From contig CAUZEO010000031.1 of assembly GCA_963578625.1 (NCBI GenBank), positions 1-25,831 of the forward strand: 25,831 nucleotides of DNA, written 5' to 3'. The notes beneath the pieces were generated by a model. It ran no database searches. It was not told the origin of the DNA and saw only the letters and a program-made list of their open reading frames with translations. A program made the position numbers and the translations under genes. The stretch is from CAUZEO01 sp963578625 (GTDB lineage: Bacteria > Verrucomicrobiota > Kiritimatiellia > SLOV01). Shown here one piece after another: positions 14,877 to 21,654 of the stretch (position 1 is its first letter; each line of letters starts with the position of its first letter).

Positions 14877-16811
14877 CTACTTTGAAGCGTTCTCTTCTTC
14901 CTTAATGTCGTAAATAATTCCGTGCAAAGGGCGCCGCGATGGAGCCCCGTTCTTCGCGCCACAGGAGTAAAAATCCTTTCCCTGGAGATCGAGAAGCATG
15001 GAGAGACCGCCATACTCGCGGTGCACGCCATCGTGGCCTGCTCCCTGGCACTCGTCATTCTTTCGAGCAAAGTATCCATCGTTGCCGGCGGAATCCATCA
15101 AAATGGCCACGCTGTTGTTGATCGCTCGACCCTGGGAGTAATGGTCGGCGGTGTAGGTATCATGTCCCTTTTCGTCAAACAACATGCCGACGGCGTAATC
15201 ATGCGCGTTGCCCTGGACCAGGGCGAAACCGGTATACTTATCGTTACCGGATTGGTCCCACAGTAGGCCTGTGCTCAGGTGGATTCCTGACCCCTGTCCG
15301 TACTGGTGAACGTGGTACGAGTCGTGGCCTCCGGCGTCGAGCAGGAATGCGGCTGCATACCAGTAACTTACGCCCTGGCCGTACACATCCGCCTCGTAGG
15401 TATCGTTGCCGGCCAGGTCAACCAGTGCGGCGACGCCGCCGCCGGTGACGGGGCGGCGCCCGGTGGCGAAACCCTGGGAGAGCGAGAGGTATCGTTCGGG
15501 ATTGCGTTCATGATCGAGTTCGCGACCGCCCGCGATATATCGGTCGTTCCCCTCCACATCGACCAGGATCCCAATGCTCCAAACGCTGGCGAACGCCTGT
15601 CCCTGGTATCCGACTTCGTAAAGATCCCGGCCGCTGAGGTCGCGCAATACGGCAACGCCCACGGTGGCTGCCGCCTGGGAAAGTGCATAAGCCCGGTACA
15701 CATCGTCGCCGCCCGCATCCTCAAGCCAGGTGCAGCCAAATGCCGCCCCGCTTTGGCCCATGTAGTCGCAGACATAGGAATCGTCGCCGGCAAGGTCAAA
15801 TAGTACCGACACGCCGAACAGTGCTGCGCCCGGGCCGAGAAGGCCTTGTCCGTGGTACCGGTCCGCGCCGTCGAGGTCCGTCACGCAGGATAGGCCGCGT
15901 CCCATCAATCCGTTTGCTGTCCCCGCTTCGGCCTCGTACAGATCGTCCCCCGCTGGATCGATGATCAGCAGGGCAGGCTCCCCGTATTCGTCATCTTCAA
16001 GGGTGCCGACAAAAATTGCGCCCAATGCCGTATCGAATCGACGCGGCGATGACGGCCAACAGATGTCTTGCGCGGCATCCTCTGTCAGTTGTCGCGCCGC
16101 CGTTTCCAGAATTCGCCCGGACTCCAGAAGCAACGCCCGGTCAATGAGGCGGACCGCGGATACGTACTGGTCGTTTCCCGGCGCGGGATCGATGTCCAGG
16201 CCGAGTTCTATCGCACGGGTAACCGCGTCGTCCGGCAGCCCTGTAACCCGTAATAGATCTCGAACCTCCTCGCGGTCCGCCGCGTTAAAAAGCTCCGCCA
16301 ATGTCGACGCCCCAAGTTCCTGTTTCTGGTCTGGGGTGAGTTTGGCGAAAGCGGCCGTCAGATGACGTTGGGCCTTGGCCGTCTGAATTTGAAACGCGGT
16401 TAGTGCGTTGGCAAGTCCGGGATCAAGTTCGCTCCAGGAGTTCGTCGCAGAATCGCCCGGAACCGGCAGAGAAGACAACGCCGGTCCGGCCTCCAGCAGC
16501 TTTGAAACTTGGTCCCACAGCTTGTCCGCCCGATTCGTGGTCGCCGAATCCAGAATGGCTTCCGCCATGCCTGGCGCTTCCATCGGCTCGTACAGGAAGT
16601 TTCGCACCTTCTCCAAAACGAGCTCCGGCTTTGCATGATCTTTCGCAAAAGCCAGGTCCCGGGGTGTCATGTTCAAGCAGCCCAATGCCGCGGCAATGTG
16701 GTTGCTCTCTGCCTGTCCCATGAGGGAACTGCCCGGTTCGTCGCCGGCGCTTCGGTCAGAGAGGAAGAGGAGAATGGTCGGCGCCACCAGGCAAAGGAGA
16801 CCATGCCGCAT
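14877..16811 (-). CDS. Secreted tandem-repeat protein with 12 D-x-x-G-x-D-x-Y repeats
   Basis: A 644-residue protein from ATG 16811. A TTG at 16868 would add 19 charged residues before the signal peptide and is disfavoured. The start MRHGLLCLVAPTILLFLSDRSAG is a signal peptide. An alpha-helical region of about 230 residues follows. The rest is built from 12 consecutive units, mostly 26-28 residues, each with a core h-L-x-D-x-x-G-x-D-x-Y and most with a downstream Q-G and small residues. Examples are VLFDLAGDDSY, ALVDLAGNDTY, FLLDAGGHDSY and MLFDEKGHDTY. The pattern suggests a beta solenoid whose D-x-x-G-x-D turns might bind calcium, in the manner of RTX repeats but with a different period and consensus. 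I do not recognise a named family. It is the first gene of a pair with the exported HEAT-repeat protein. Confidence 0.85.
   Translation of the reverse strand: MRHGLLCLVAPTILLFLSDRSAGDEPGSSLMGQAESNHIAAALGCLNMTPRDLAFAKDHAKPELVLEKVRNFLYEPMEAPGMAEAILDSATTNRADKLWDQVSKLLEAGPALSSLPVPGDSATNSWSELDPGLANALTAFQIQTAKAQRHLTAAFAKLTPDQKQELGASTLAELFNAADREEVRDLLRVTGLPDDAVTRAIELGLDIDPAPGNDQYVSAVRLIDRALLLESGRILETAARQLTEDAAQDICWPSSPRRFDTALGAIFVGTLEDDEYGEPALLIIDPAGDDLYEAEAGTANGLMGRGLSCVTDLDGADRYHGQGLLGPGAALFGVSVLFDLAGDDSYVCDYMGQSGAAFGCTWLEDAGGDDVYRAYALSQAAATVGVAVLRDLSGRDLYEVGYQGQAFASVWSIGILVDVEGNDRYIAGGRELDHERNPERYLSLSQGFATGRRPVTGGGVAALVDLAGNDTYEADVYGQGVSYWYAAAFLLDAGGHDSYHVHQYGQGSGIHLSTGLLWDQSGNDKYTGFALVQGNAHDYAVGMLFDEKGHDTYTADHYSQGRAINNSVAILMDSAGNDGYFARKNDECQGAGHDGVHREYGGLSMLLDLQGKDFYSCGAKNGAPSRRPLHGIIYDIKEEENASK
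14893..15976 (-). repeat. Coding repeat block: 12 units of about 81 bases
   Basis: Twelve in-frame units of the secreted repeat protein lie here. Most are 78-84 bases; unit 6 has an insertion of about 20 residues and unit 11 of about 8. DNA identity between units is low while the protein pattern D-x-x-G-x-D-x-Y is kept. This points to old duplication under selection on the protein, not recent slippage. Confidence 0.75.
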
Positions 16812-16995
16812 ACATACTCTTCTGATCACGATAAGCGATAGTATCCTTGATTCATCCCGCAGGCGCAACTTCAGACTCAGGGCCCCCGCAATGAGGAGGC
16901 TGGAGCTTTATAGTGCATTGATAAATGATTCGGGGGGGAAGAAAAGAGAGACCCGGTCATAGACGAATTGGGATCGCTTCCCGTTGGTAGAAAAC

Positions 16996-17216
16996 ATGTG
17001 GACAAAGTCTTTGCTCCTGGGGGCGACGGTTCTGATTCTTGCCCTGGAAAATGGCGCATCACCTGCTCGAGCTGCAGAGGACACGGACCTCACGGACGCC
17101 GGTCACAAGCCCGGGGTGCGTCCCCCCCCGGATCGACACCGTCACCATCACGGATATTCAGTCTAACAAGGTTCCTTACGATGAAAACGAGAATGCGACC
17201 GCAAAGGTAACTCTGA
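16996..17216 (+). pseudogene. 5' fragment of a secreted protein, frameshifted and truncated
   Basis: From ATG 16996 the frame encodes a clear signal peptide (MWTKSLLLGATVLIL then ALENGASPARAA). It then runs into histidine- and arginine-rich nonsense after a C8 run at 17122-17129 and stops at 17166. If one C were removed, the frame continues as PPRIDTVTITDIQSNKVPY and then DENENATAKVTLIN. That looks like the first strand pairs of an Ig-like or CARDB-like extracellular domain. The coding signal ends abruptly at about 17215, exactly where the opposite-strand cytidylyltransferase gene begins to read. So this is a secreted-protein remnant cut at a junction, with a homopolymer frameshift. A sequencing error could explain the frameshift but not the truncation. 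Confidence 0.65.
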
Positions 17217-17894
17217 TCAACTCCCGCCAGCGTGCGTGGAAAGCAGTTCGGCGATGCGGAATGTGAACTCGTCGTCGATGTCAATTGCTTCTACGCGTGG
17301 AGTGGGGTGCATCATCGGACGCGTTCCAATGCGTCGGCCTCGCTTTGCGAACGATTCCCTGGTAAAAATGTAGAGACAGGAATTCTCTTCGTAAAGTTGT
17401 GGTAGGTCCTGGGTACGGAGGAGTTTTTCTGGATCGTGATTCACCGCCGAGCCGTCTTCGCGATAGAACCTGCTTTGGTAGGGGTTCACGCTGAAGAGCG
17501 AATCGCAGTCGTCGTTCTCGAGAAAGCTCTTCAAGGCGGCGTGAATGGTCTCCGCCTTCAGCAAGGGGTTGGTTGCATGCGTTTGCAGGTAGACGTCGGC
17601 GTCTGTCTGCGTGAGATCGTGCTCGATCACGCGGTTCATACTCATGGAATCTCCGCGCACTTCCTCCGGGCGAACAATTACGCGTACCTTTGGGGAAAGG
17701 CCGGGCGCCTCCTCCATCACTCGGGGGCTGTCTGAATCGATGAGGATTTCCCCTACGGCGTCGGTATGATCGAGGGTGTGAATGATATGTTGGTAGAGAG
17801 GCTTGCCGCAGAACGAACGAAAATTTTTGCCTTTGACCCGTTCGCTGTGATCTTTGATCGGAACAAGGGCGGTGACGCGGAGGTTGTCACTCAT
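17217..17894 (-). CDS. Acylneuraminate cytidylyltransferase-family protein (CMP-sialate-synthetase-like)
   Basis: A 225-residue nucleotidyltransferase with the NeuA-type opening ALVPIKDHSERVKGKN at residues 9-24, followed by FCGKPL. Other landmarks are the IDSDSPRVMEEA segment that corresponds to the metal-binding region, THATNPLLKAETI, and the C-terminal GTRPMMHP-to-IDIDDEFTF region. Members activate sialic acids, legionaminic or pseudaminic acid, or KDO-like acids by making CMP-sugars from CTP. The P-loop-like segment differs from the classic PARGGSKGI form, so the acid may not be Neu5Ac. The ATG at 17894 has no obvious Shine-Dalgarno and follows a C-rich (plus-strand G-rich) leader. An aldolase gene lies upstream in the same direction. 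A polysialyltransferase-like gene 11 kb away could use its product. The family is firm and the substrate open. Confidence 0.88.
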   Translation of the reverse strand: MSDNLRVTALVPIKDHSERVKGKNFRSFCGKPLYQHIIHTLDHTDAVGEILIDSDSPRVMEEAPGLSPKVRVIVRPEEVRGDSMSMNRVIEHDLTQTDADVYLQTHATNPLLKAETIHAALKSFLENDDCDSLFSVNPYQSRFYREDGSAVNHDPEKLLRTQDLPQLYEENSCLYIFTRESFAKRGRRIGTRPMMHPTPRVEAIDIDDEFTFRIAELLSTHAGGS

Positions 17895-17906
17895 TGTGCG
17901 GGATGC

Positions 17907-17943
17907 GGGGTTGGGGATGTGGGGATTGGGGATTGGGGATGGG
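17907..17943 (+). repeat. G-run array with G-quadruplex potential
   Basis: Five runs of four G and one run of three G occur at 17907-17910, 17913-17916, 17921-17924, 17928-17931, 17935-17938 and 17941-17943. The spacers are two to four bases (TT, ATGT, ATT, ATT, AT). The tract begins 13 bases upstream of the cytidylyltransferase start, with the G-rich strand being that gene's template strand. It meets the simple pattern for quadruplex formation and could also be a tandem-repeat seed. Confidence 0.7.
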
Positions 17944-18055
17944 TGTATTTAAATGGGCAGTACATGGGTTCACGAAGGAGGGTAGCGCAAGGAAAAAACA
18001 GTCATCGGGTTGTCACGTCCAAACTCAAAGTTGTCACATTGTTTTCAGAATTCCC

Positions 18056-18139
18056 AATGTCGAATGCTCAATTTCGAATGTCCAAGGGCAGAGAATCCTC
18101 ACTTCGATATTGGACATTGAGTATTCGATATTCGGCATT
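18056..18139. repeat. Long imperfect inverted repeat (30-base arms, 24-base spacer)
   Basis: The arm at 18056-18085 and the reverse complement of 18110-18139 match at 21 of 30 positions, best at both ends (AATG-CGAAT and AATGTCCAA). Both arms are made of CGAAT/CAAT-type words. The element lies just after the aldolase stop and before the cytidylyltransferase, so it could fold as an intergenic hairpin in a shared transcript, or be a decayed repetitive element. Confidence 0.6.
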
Positions 18140-18147
18140 CTTAGAGC

Positions 18148-18945
18148 TTACACCTCACTACTACCAATCCGATCCCTCGAAGCTCTCAGCCCCTCCCTGC
18201 ACGCTACGTTCAACATCGTGATGTCGAGGCTGTAGGCGAGGAGGCGATAGCCTTCGCGGTGGGCTTGTCCCATTTGTTCGGGATCTGGTTGAACGACATG
18301 AATGCCGGGCGTCACATTGTGCCGGATGCAGGCATCGAGAACCGTCCGTTTTGCGGCTAGAAATTCGGGATGGTCAAAATCGGCGGTGCAGCCCAGGGAT
18401 GCGCTCAAATCATACGGACCGATGAAGGCCGCATCGATTCCATTAACTCCCAGGATGGCGTCGATTCTCTGTACGGCATCGGCATGCTCAATCTGCACAC
18501 AGACGAACGTTCCGTCATTGGCGTGAGGAAGCCATTCGGTCAGCGATGCGCCATAGTCGTTGTCCCGGCAAAAGCCGACACCTCGTTCTCCCTGCGGCGG
18601 ATACTTGACCGCGCGCACGATTTCACGTGCCTCGTCTTCGTGGGTGACGAGCGGTACTATGACGCCCTGCGCTCCCGCATCCATGTATCTCTTGATCTCG
18701 TCGTATCCGCGACCCGGAACTCGAACCAGTCCGGCGCACGCCGGATTCCCCGCGGATATTGCCTGGAGAAGTTGTTGAATCTGCTGGAAATCCACCGGCG
18801 AATGTTCCGCGTCGATCGTCAGGTAGTCAAATCCGGAACGCGCCATCAGCTCCGCTACACTCGGGCTCACGGTGCTGACCCAACTTCCGATGGCCGTGCC
18901 GTCGTTTCGCAACCGGTCAGCCAGGTATTTATGTTCACTTTTCAT
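18148..18945 (-). CDS. HpcH/HpaI-family class II pyruvate aldolase
   Basis: A 265-residue protein with all main motifs of the HpcH/HpaI aldolase family. H48 in IDAEHSP matches the catalytic histidine. R75 in LVRVP matches the pyruvate-binding arginine. E153 in QIEHADA and D179 in GPYDLSASLG match the divalent-metal ligands. The family cleaves or condenses 2-keto-3-deoxy acids with pyruvate, for example 2-keto-3-deoxyrhamnonate or 4-hydroxy-2-oxoheptanedioate. The protein should be cytoplasmic. It lies upstream of the CMP-sialate-synthetase-like gene on the same strand, separated by 253 bases that contain an inverted repeat and a G-run array. A role in making or degrading a keto-acid sugar for that enzyme is attractive but unproven. 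The ATG follows a modest GAGCGAAG ribosome site. Confidence 0.92.
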   Translation of the reverse strand: MKSEHKYLADRLRNDGTAIGSWVSTVSPSVAELMARSGFDYLTIDAEHSPVDFQQIQQLLQAISAGNPACAGLVRVPGRGYDEIKRYMDAGAQGVIVPLVTHEDEAREIVRAVKYPPQGERGVGFCRDNDYGASLTEWLPHANDGTFVCVQIEHADAVQRIDAILGVNGIDAAFIGPYDLSASLGCTADFDHPEFLAAKRTVLDACIRHNVTPGIHVVQPDPEQMGQAHREGYRLLAYSLDITMLNVACREGLRASRDRIGSSEV

Positions 18946-19169
18946 CTTCGCTCGATCATGCTGGTTGGTGGATTCTTTTCATTCTGTCCGGGGAACACCG
19001 TTCTTTTCGGAGTGATATCCTACAATTAGGACCGAAATGCGATTCAATTACGTCATTGCGTAGAAATTGGTGACTATTCACAACCACCGTTTGACCATTT
19101 TGCCAATACATTCTCATCATTCGTTCTCCTGCGCTCGTACTGTCCAATAAAGGGATCAGGAAATCGTCA
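18946..19169. other. Intergenic stretch upstream of the aldolase; no convincing gene
   Basis: This stretch is noticeably AT-richer than the flanking genes. A 76-codon minus-strand open frame (18956-19186) begins MYSVPHDDFLIPLLDSTS and ends 10 bases before the aldolase ATG. It has no recognisable motif and no good ribosome site, and its start overlaps a plus-strand gene remnant. It may be chance. The aldolase promoter must lie here but no strong -35/-10 pair stands out. Confidence 0.4.
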
Positions 19170-19325
19170 TGGGGTACCGAGTACACTGTTCAATCAGACA
19201 CAAATCTGTTGGGGGGTGATGGTTGGACCAACGAGACAAACATTGTCGGTGACGGATCCAGGATTACGCACTTTATCGACGGCAGAGACTGGACATCAAA
19301 ATCTTTTCGCGTCCTCGGCGTGGTT
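19170..19325 (+). pseudogene. C-terminal scrap of a secreted protein (YTVQSDTNL...KSFRV module)
   Basis: The plus-strand frame reads WGTEYTVQSDTNLLGGDGW, then TNETNIVGDGSRITHFIDG, then RDWTSKSFRVLG. This is the recurring beta-sandwich end module seen in many large exported proteins of PVC-like bacteria: a Y-T-V-x-S-x-(T/S)-N-L strand and a final S-K-S/F-F-R-V strand. No start codon, upstream domain or stop at the expected place is present. Upstream codons in this frame look non-coding and an in-frame stop lies at 19092. It is therefore a truncated remnant. The family name is uncertain. Confidence 0.5.
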
Positions 19326-19388
19326 TGCATGATTACGGAACGATCGTGCCCCTGTGATTGCTTCGATCATCGGTCAACATCAAGCACA

Positions 19389-19580
19389 TCAATGCGCGAA
19401 GCGGTAGAACCGCTTGCCCTCGGGCAGCGTGAGGGTCTGGCTCAGCCCGGATTCCTCGACAGGGGTCCAGGTAATGAGGTCTTCACTCTCCTCGACGGTG
19501 AAGTCCAAGACCACTGCGCCGGCTTCGGAGTCGACACTCAGGAGAACCGAACCGGGGTTTTCGTTGATTATCCAGCGATT
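19389..19580 (-). pseudogene. C-terminal scrap of a second secreted protein (minus strand)
   Basis: On the minus strand the frame reads SVLLSVDSEAGAVVLDF, then TVEESEDLITWTPVEESG, and ends LSQTLTLPEGKRFYRFAH at a TGA (19389-19391). This again resembles the end module of exported PVC-type proteins: V-E-x-S-x-x-L-x-x-W and a final P-E-G-K-x-F-Y-R-F. The frame stays open to an ATG at 19682, but the added residues are charged low-complexity sequence opposite a plus-strand reading frame and look unrelated. So only the last domain of a larger protein is left. Direction and module type are clear; identity is not. Confidence 0.55.
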
Positions 19581-19598
19581 GCGGTGCAGTATCCGGCC

Positions 19599-19718
19599 AT
19601 GACCGTACGCGCCATTGCCCTGGGCTTCGCGGGCGCCGTCTTCATCCCCACGGTCGGATATTTTGCCGATCACGTCGCCCACTTAAACAGGATGGCCTTT
19701 CTGACAGGGAAGAGTTAG
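19599..19718 (+). pseudogene. Possible N-terminal scrap of a membrane protein
   Basis: A 39-codon frame from ATG 19599 to TAG 19716-19718 encodes MTVRAIALGFAGAVFIPTVG followed by YFADHVAHLNRMAFLTGKS. The pattern of a T-x-R-A start, one hydrophobic helix and a (N/D)-x-V-x-x-L tail resembles the first helix of large bacterial membrane proteins of the DUF6785 type. That resemblance is from memory and weak. The frame stops at once after the helix and has no ribosome site, so it is a remnant or chance. Confidence 0.3.
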
Positions 19719-19731
19719 CGGGTATGGGTAG

Positions 19732-19976
19732 CCAGCCTCGCGCTGCCAGCAGCGCATCCATTTAAGCGACACCGACGCTGACGGTACGCCAGACGCATTG
19801 GAACTGCGGGCAAGCACGAATCCCCTGGATCCGGCCAGCGTATTTGCGATCACCGACATTCACGTCGAGGATGGGAACCAGGTGATTCAGTTTCGGGGGC
19901 GATCAGGGAAACCTACGAATGTATAACAGCAGATGCGGTAGAGGATCTGCCTCAGGGAACGATTCTGGGGGAGCCT
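19732..19976 (+). pseudogene. C-terminal scrap with thrombospondin-type-3-like repeat, frameshifted
   Basis: The frame reads SDTDADGTPDALELRASTN, then PLDPASVFAITDIHVEDGN, then QVIQFRGRSGK before a TAA at 19924-19926. The D-x-D-x-D-G-x-x-D-x-x-E core is a calcium-binding type-3-like or dockerin-like loop that commonly precedes the last domain of exported proteins. Shifting by one base near the G5 tract and GGGAAA around 19895-19910 continues as GETYECITADAVEDLPQGT, which is the expected next strand. There is no start codon or upstream gene body. The fragment runs up to the stop of the opposite-strand methyltransferase. Confidence 0.6.
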
Positions 19977-20729
19977 TCAAGCGCACTTCTGCGCAAGCAG
20001 CGCAACGTCTCCCGCTCCACCTTTCCAGACTCTTGCGACAATGCGTGAAATGACATCTCCCTGGTTGGCGACGCCCACGCACTTCAGGATTTTGAATTCA
20101 TGATATTCCATGAATTCTTTCAGCGCTTTCAGGGTGAACACTCGAAGATGACCTGCCATGTGACTTTTTCCTTGCTCTTCGCCCAGCAGGCGCTCAAATA
20201 GCCGATTTCCGAATCGGTGTGGTTCAAAGGAGACTTCCGTCATGTGAGGTTGAAGTCCGAAGAGGAGAATGATCCGGTTATACCACGCGGCGAGATTGGG
20301 TGTGGTCATGACCAGGAATCCGCCGGGCAGCAGGAGTTCGTGAAGATTTCGCATGGTCAATCCGGTATCGACCACGTGTTCGAGCACTTCGGTGAACAGA
20401 ATGATGTGATACCGATCTTCAACTTCTGCCGGAAGCCCCGCCTGCGTGATGTCTCGCACATGGGCATCGAATCCAATCTCTTTTGCTTCGCTCACACCGG
20501 TCCGCGATATGTCCCAGGCGGATACTTGCAGCCTGTTGGGGTCGACTCCATGGGTCGTGTTCAACAGGAGCACGACGGCAGCGAGTGAGGTTCCATTACC
20601 ACTACCGACTTCGAGAAGCTTGATCGGTTCGGCTCCCGTCTCACGAAGCGCGTCCGCCGTGAGCTGCGTGATCGCCTCGGTGCGCGCATCGGTCGTTTCT
20701 TTTCCGTAAGACGATTCATAAAAATCCAT
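19977..20729 (-). CDS. Class I SAM-dependent methyltransferase
   Basis: A 250-residue protein from ATG 20729, which gives MDFYESSYGKE, a common start for this type. A TTG at 20765 would add 12 residues and has no better ribosome site. Motif I is LLEVGSGNGTSL at residues 38-49. An acidic loop WDISRTGV marks the end of strand 2, ILFTEVLEHV is the post-II region, and LLLPGGFLVMTTPN is motif III. It is in the Methyltransf_11/23/25 group, which methylates sugars, lipids or small molecules; the substrate cannot be told. The gene sits alone among remnants of secreted proteins. Its frame is intact while its surroundings are decayed, which suggests it is maintained. Confidence 0.87.
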   Translation of the reverse strand: MDFYESSYGKETTDARTEAITQLTADALRETGAEPIKLLEVGSGNGTSLAAVVLLLNTTHGVDPNRLQVSAWDISRTGVSEAKEIGFDAHVRDITQAGLPAEVEDRYHIILFTEVLEHVVDTGLTMRNLHELLLPGGFLVMTTPNLAAWYNRIILLFGLQPHMTEVSFEPHRFGNRLFERLLGEEQGKSHMAGHLRVFTLKALKEFMEYHEFKILKCVGVANQGDVISRIVARVWKGGAGDVALLAQKCA

Positions 20730-20973
20730 GCCGAAACAGTACGAATTCGGGAGTCGATTGATCAAGACATTGGTTTGGTCCGATGGCTGAGTTTCGTTTC
20801 GAGAATCATCGAGGATAGTGTGAAATACACCGAGTTCTGAGAGGATTCTCTTTCTTCATGTTTGACTTCGGTGGTTGTCAGCACGTGAGATTGCTTCCGG
20901 AGCAGGTCGAAGTGCAGGTCTCAGGGCTTGGTTCCAATCAATAACGAATACTCACACCAACCGGGAGCATCGC

Positions 20974-21654
20974 ATGAAGACGAATAAAACATTCACCATC
21001 TCTCTCTCGCATCCATTGCCACCGTAACAATTCTCGCCGCTTCGAGCGTAGAAGCTACGCTACTGGTTGACGGGTTCGACGGTCTTACGCTCGATACATC
21101 GAAGTGGACTTCATCCCTGGCGTTTGGGCATTCGTCAATCGTGCAGGGCGGTGGCGTATTAACTTTTACAAACCGGAGAAGAATCACCGCCGAGCCCACG
21201 TTCGGTGATTCGAAGATTACGGGAACGGCCCAGATCAATCATATATTCGATATCTCTAACACATCCATCAGGAATGATGGAACTTTCAATCCCACGTTTG
21301 GCGCGATAGCAAACGGCATTACAATCGGATTCAGACCACTCAACAACCCGGGCGGCCCGGCCCTGGTAGTGCACGACCTCGACGTCGGTGTTCCGTTCAA
21401 CTTCATGGTGAAAGATCTGGGTGGCCAGGTTTCGGTATTCGTGGATGACATGGTGACGCAGGCATTGGTCGTCAATTCCGCATCCGATTCCGGAGACCAT
21501 GTCGTATTTCACAATCGGGAGAGAGTGACAGCAGACTACATTGCCAACTTCCTCCGGGTGGAAATCAGCCAGATCCCGGAACCGCAGACCGCTGCTGGCC
21601 ATTGCCATCGGAAGTGCCATGCGACGGCGGAAGATGCCGGGAGGCAGTACATAG
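20974..21654 (+). pseudogene. PEP-CTERM-type exported protein with two frame breaks
   Basis: GGAG stands six bases before ATG 20974. The reading MKTNKTFTISLS breaks at a (TC)5 tract (20999-21008) and hits TAA. With (TC)4 it continues as ASIATVTILAASSVEATLL, a signal peptide. A beta-rich domain of about 190 residues follows (for example DGFDGLTLDTSKW, FTNRRRITAEP, VSVFVDDMVTQ), ending in QIPEPQT. One base after that (G21591) the frame breaks again. The next frame gives LLAIAIGSAMRRRKMPGGST and a stop at 21652-21654. PEP, a hydrophobic helix and an Arg/Lys-rich tail form the PEP-CTERM exosortase signal. The helix is rather short, so more bases may be lost. The protein would be exported and sorted to the envelope or biofilm matrix. 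It is either a pseudogene, phase-variable at TC, or affected by sequencing indels. Confidence 0.72.
20999..21008 (+). repeat. (TC)5 microsatellite in the signal-peptide coding region
   Basis: Five TC units follow the ACCA of codons 8-9. Four units would place the start codon in frame with the rest of the signal peptide; five units do not. Short dinucleotide tracts early in surface-protein genes are a known phase-variation device, though five units is short for that. Confidence 0.6.

Noticed and set aside
14893..15976. CRISPR or tandem DNA repeat array
   Set aside because: The repetition is at protein level with diverged codons; there are no identical DNA repeats or spacers.
17907..17943. Telomere-like or CRISPR-like repeat
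   Set aside because: The GGGGATT unit occurs only a few times in an internal chromosomal context, so it is treated as a G-run array.
18956..19186. Small minus-strand gene directly upstream of the aldolase
   Set aside because: The spacing suits an operon, but there is no motif, the ribosome site is poor, and the start overlaps a plus-strand remnant. Kept only as a remark.
19209..19718. A 169-codon plus-strand gene
   Set aside because: It joins a C-terminal module, a shadow of the minus-strand scrap at 19389-19580 and an unrelated N-terminal-like piece. It is not a coherent protein.
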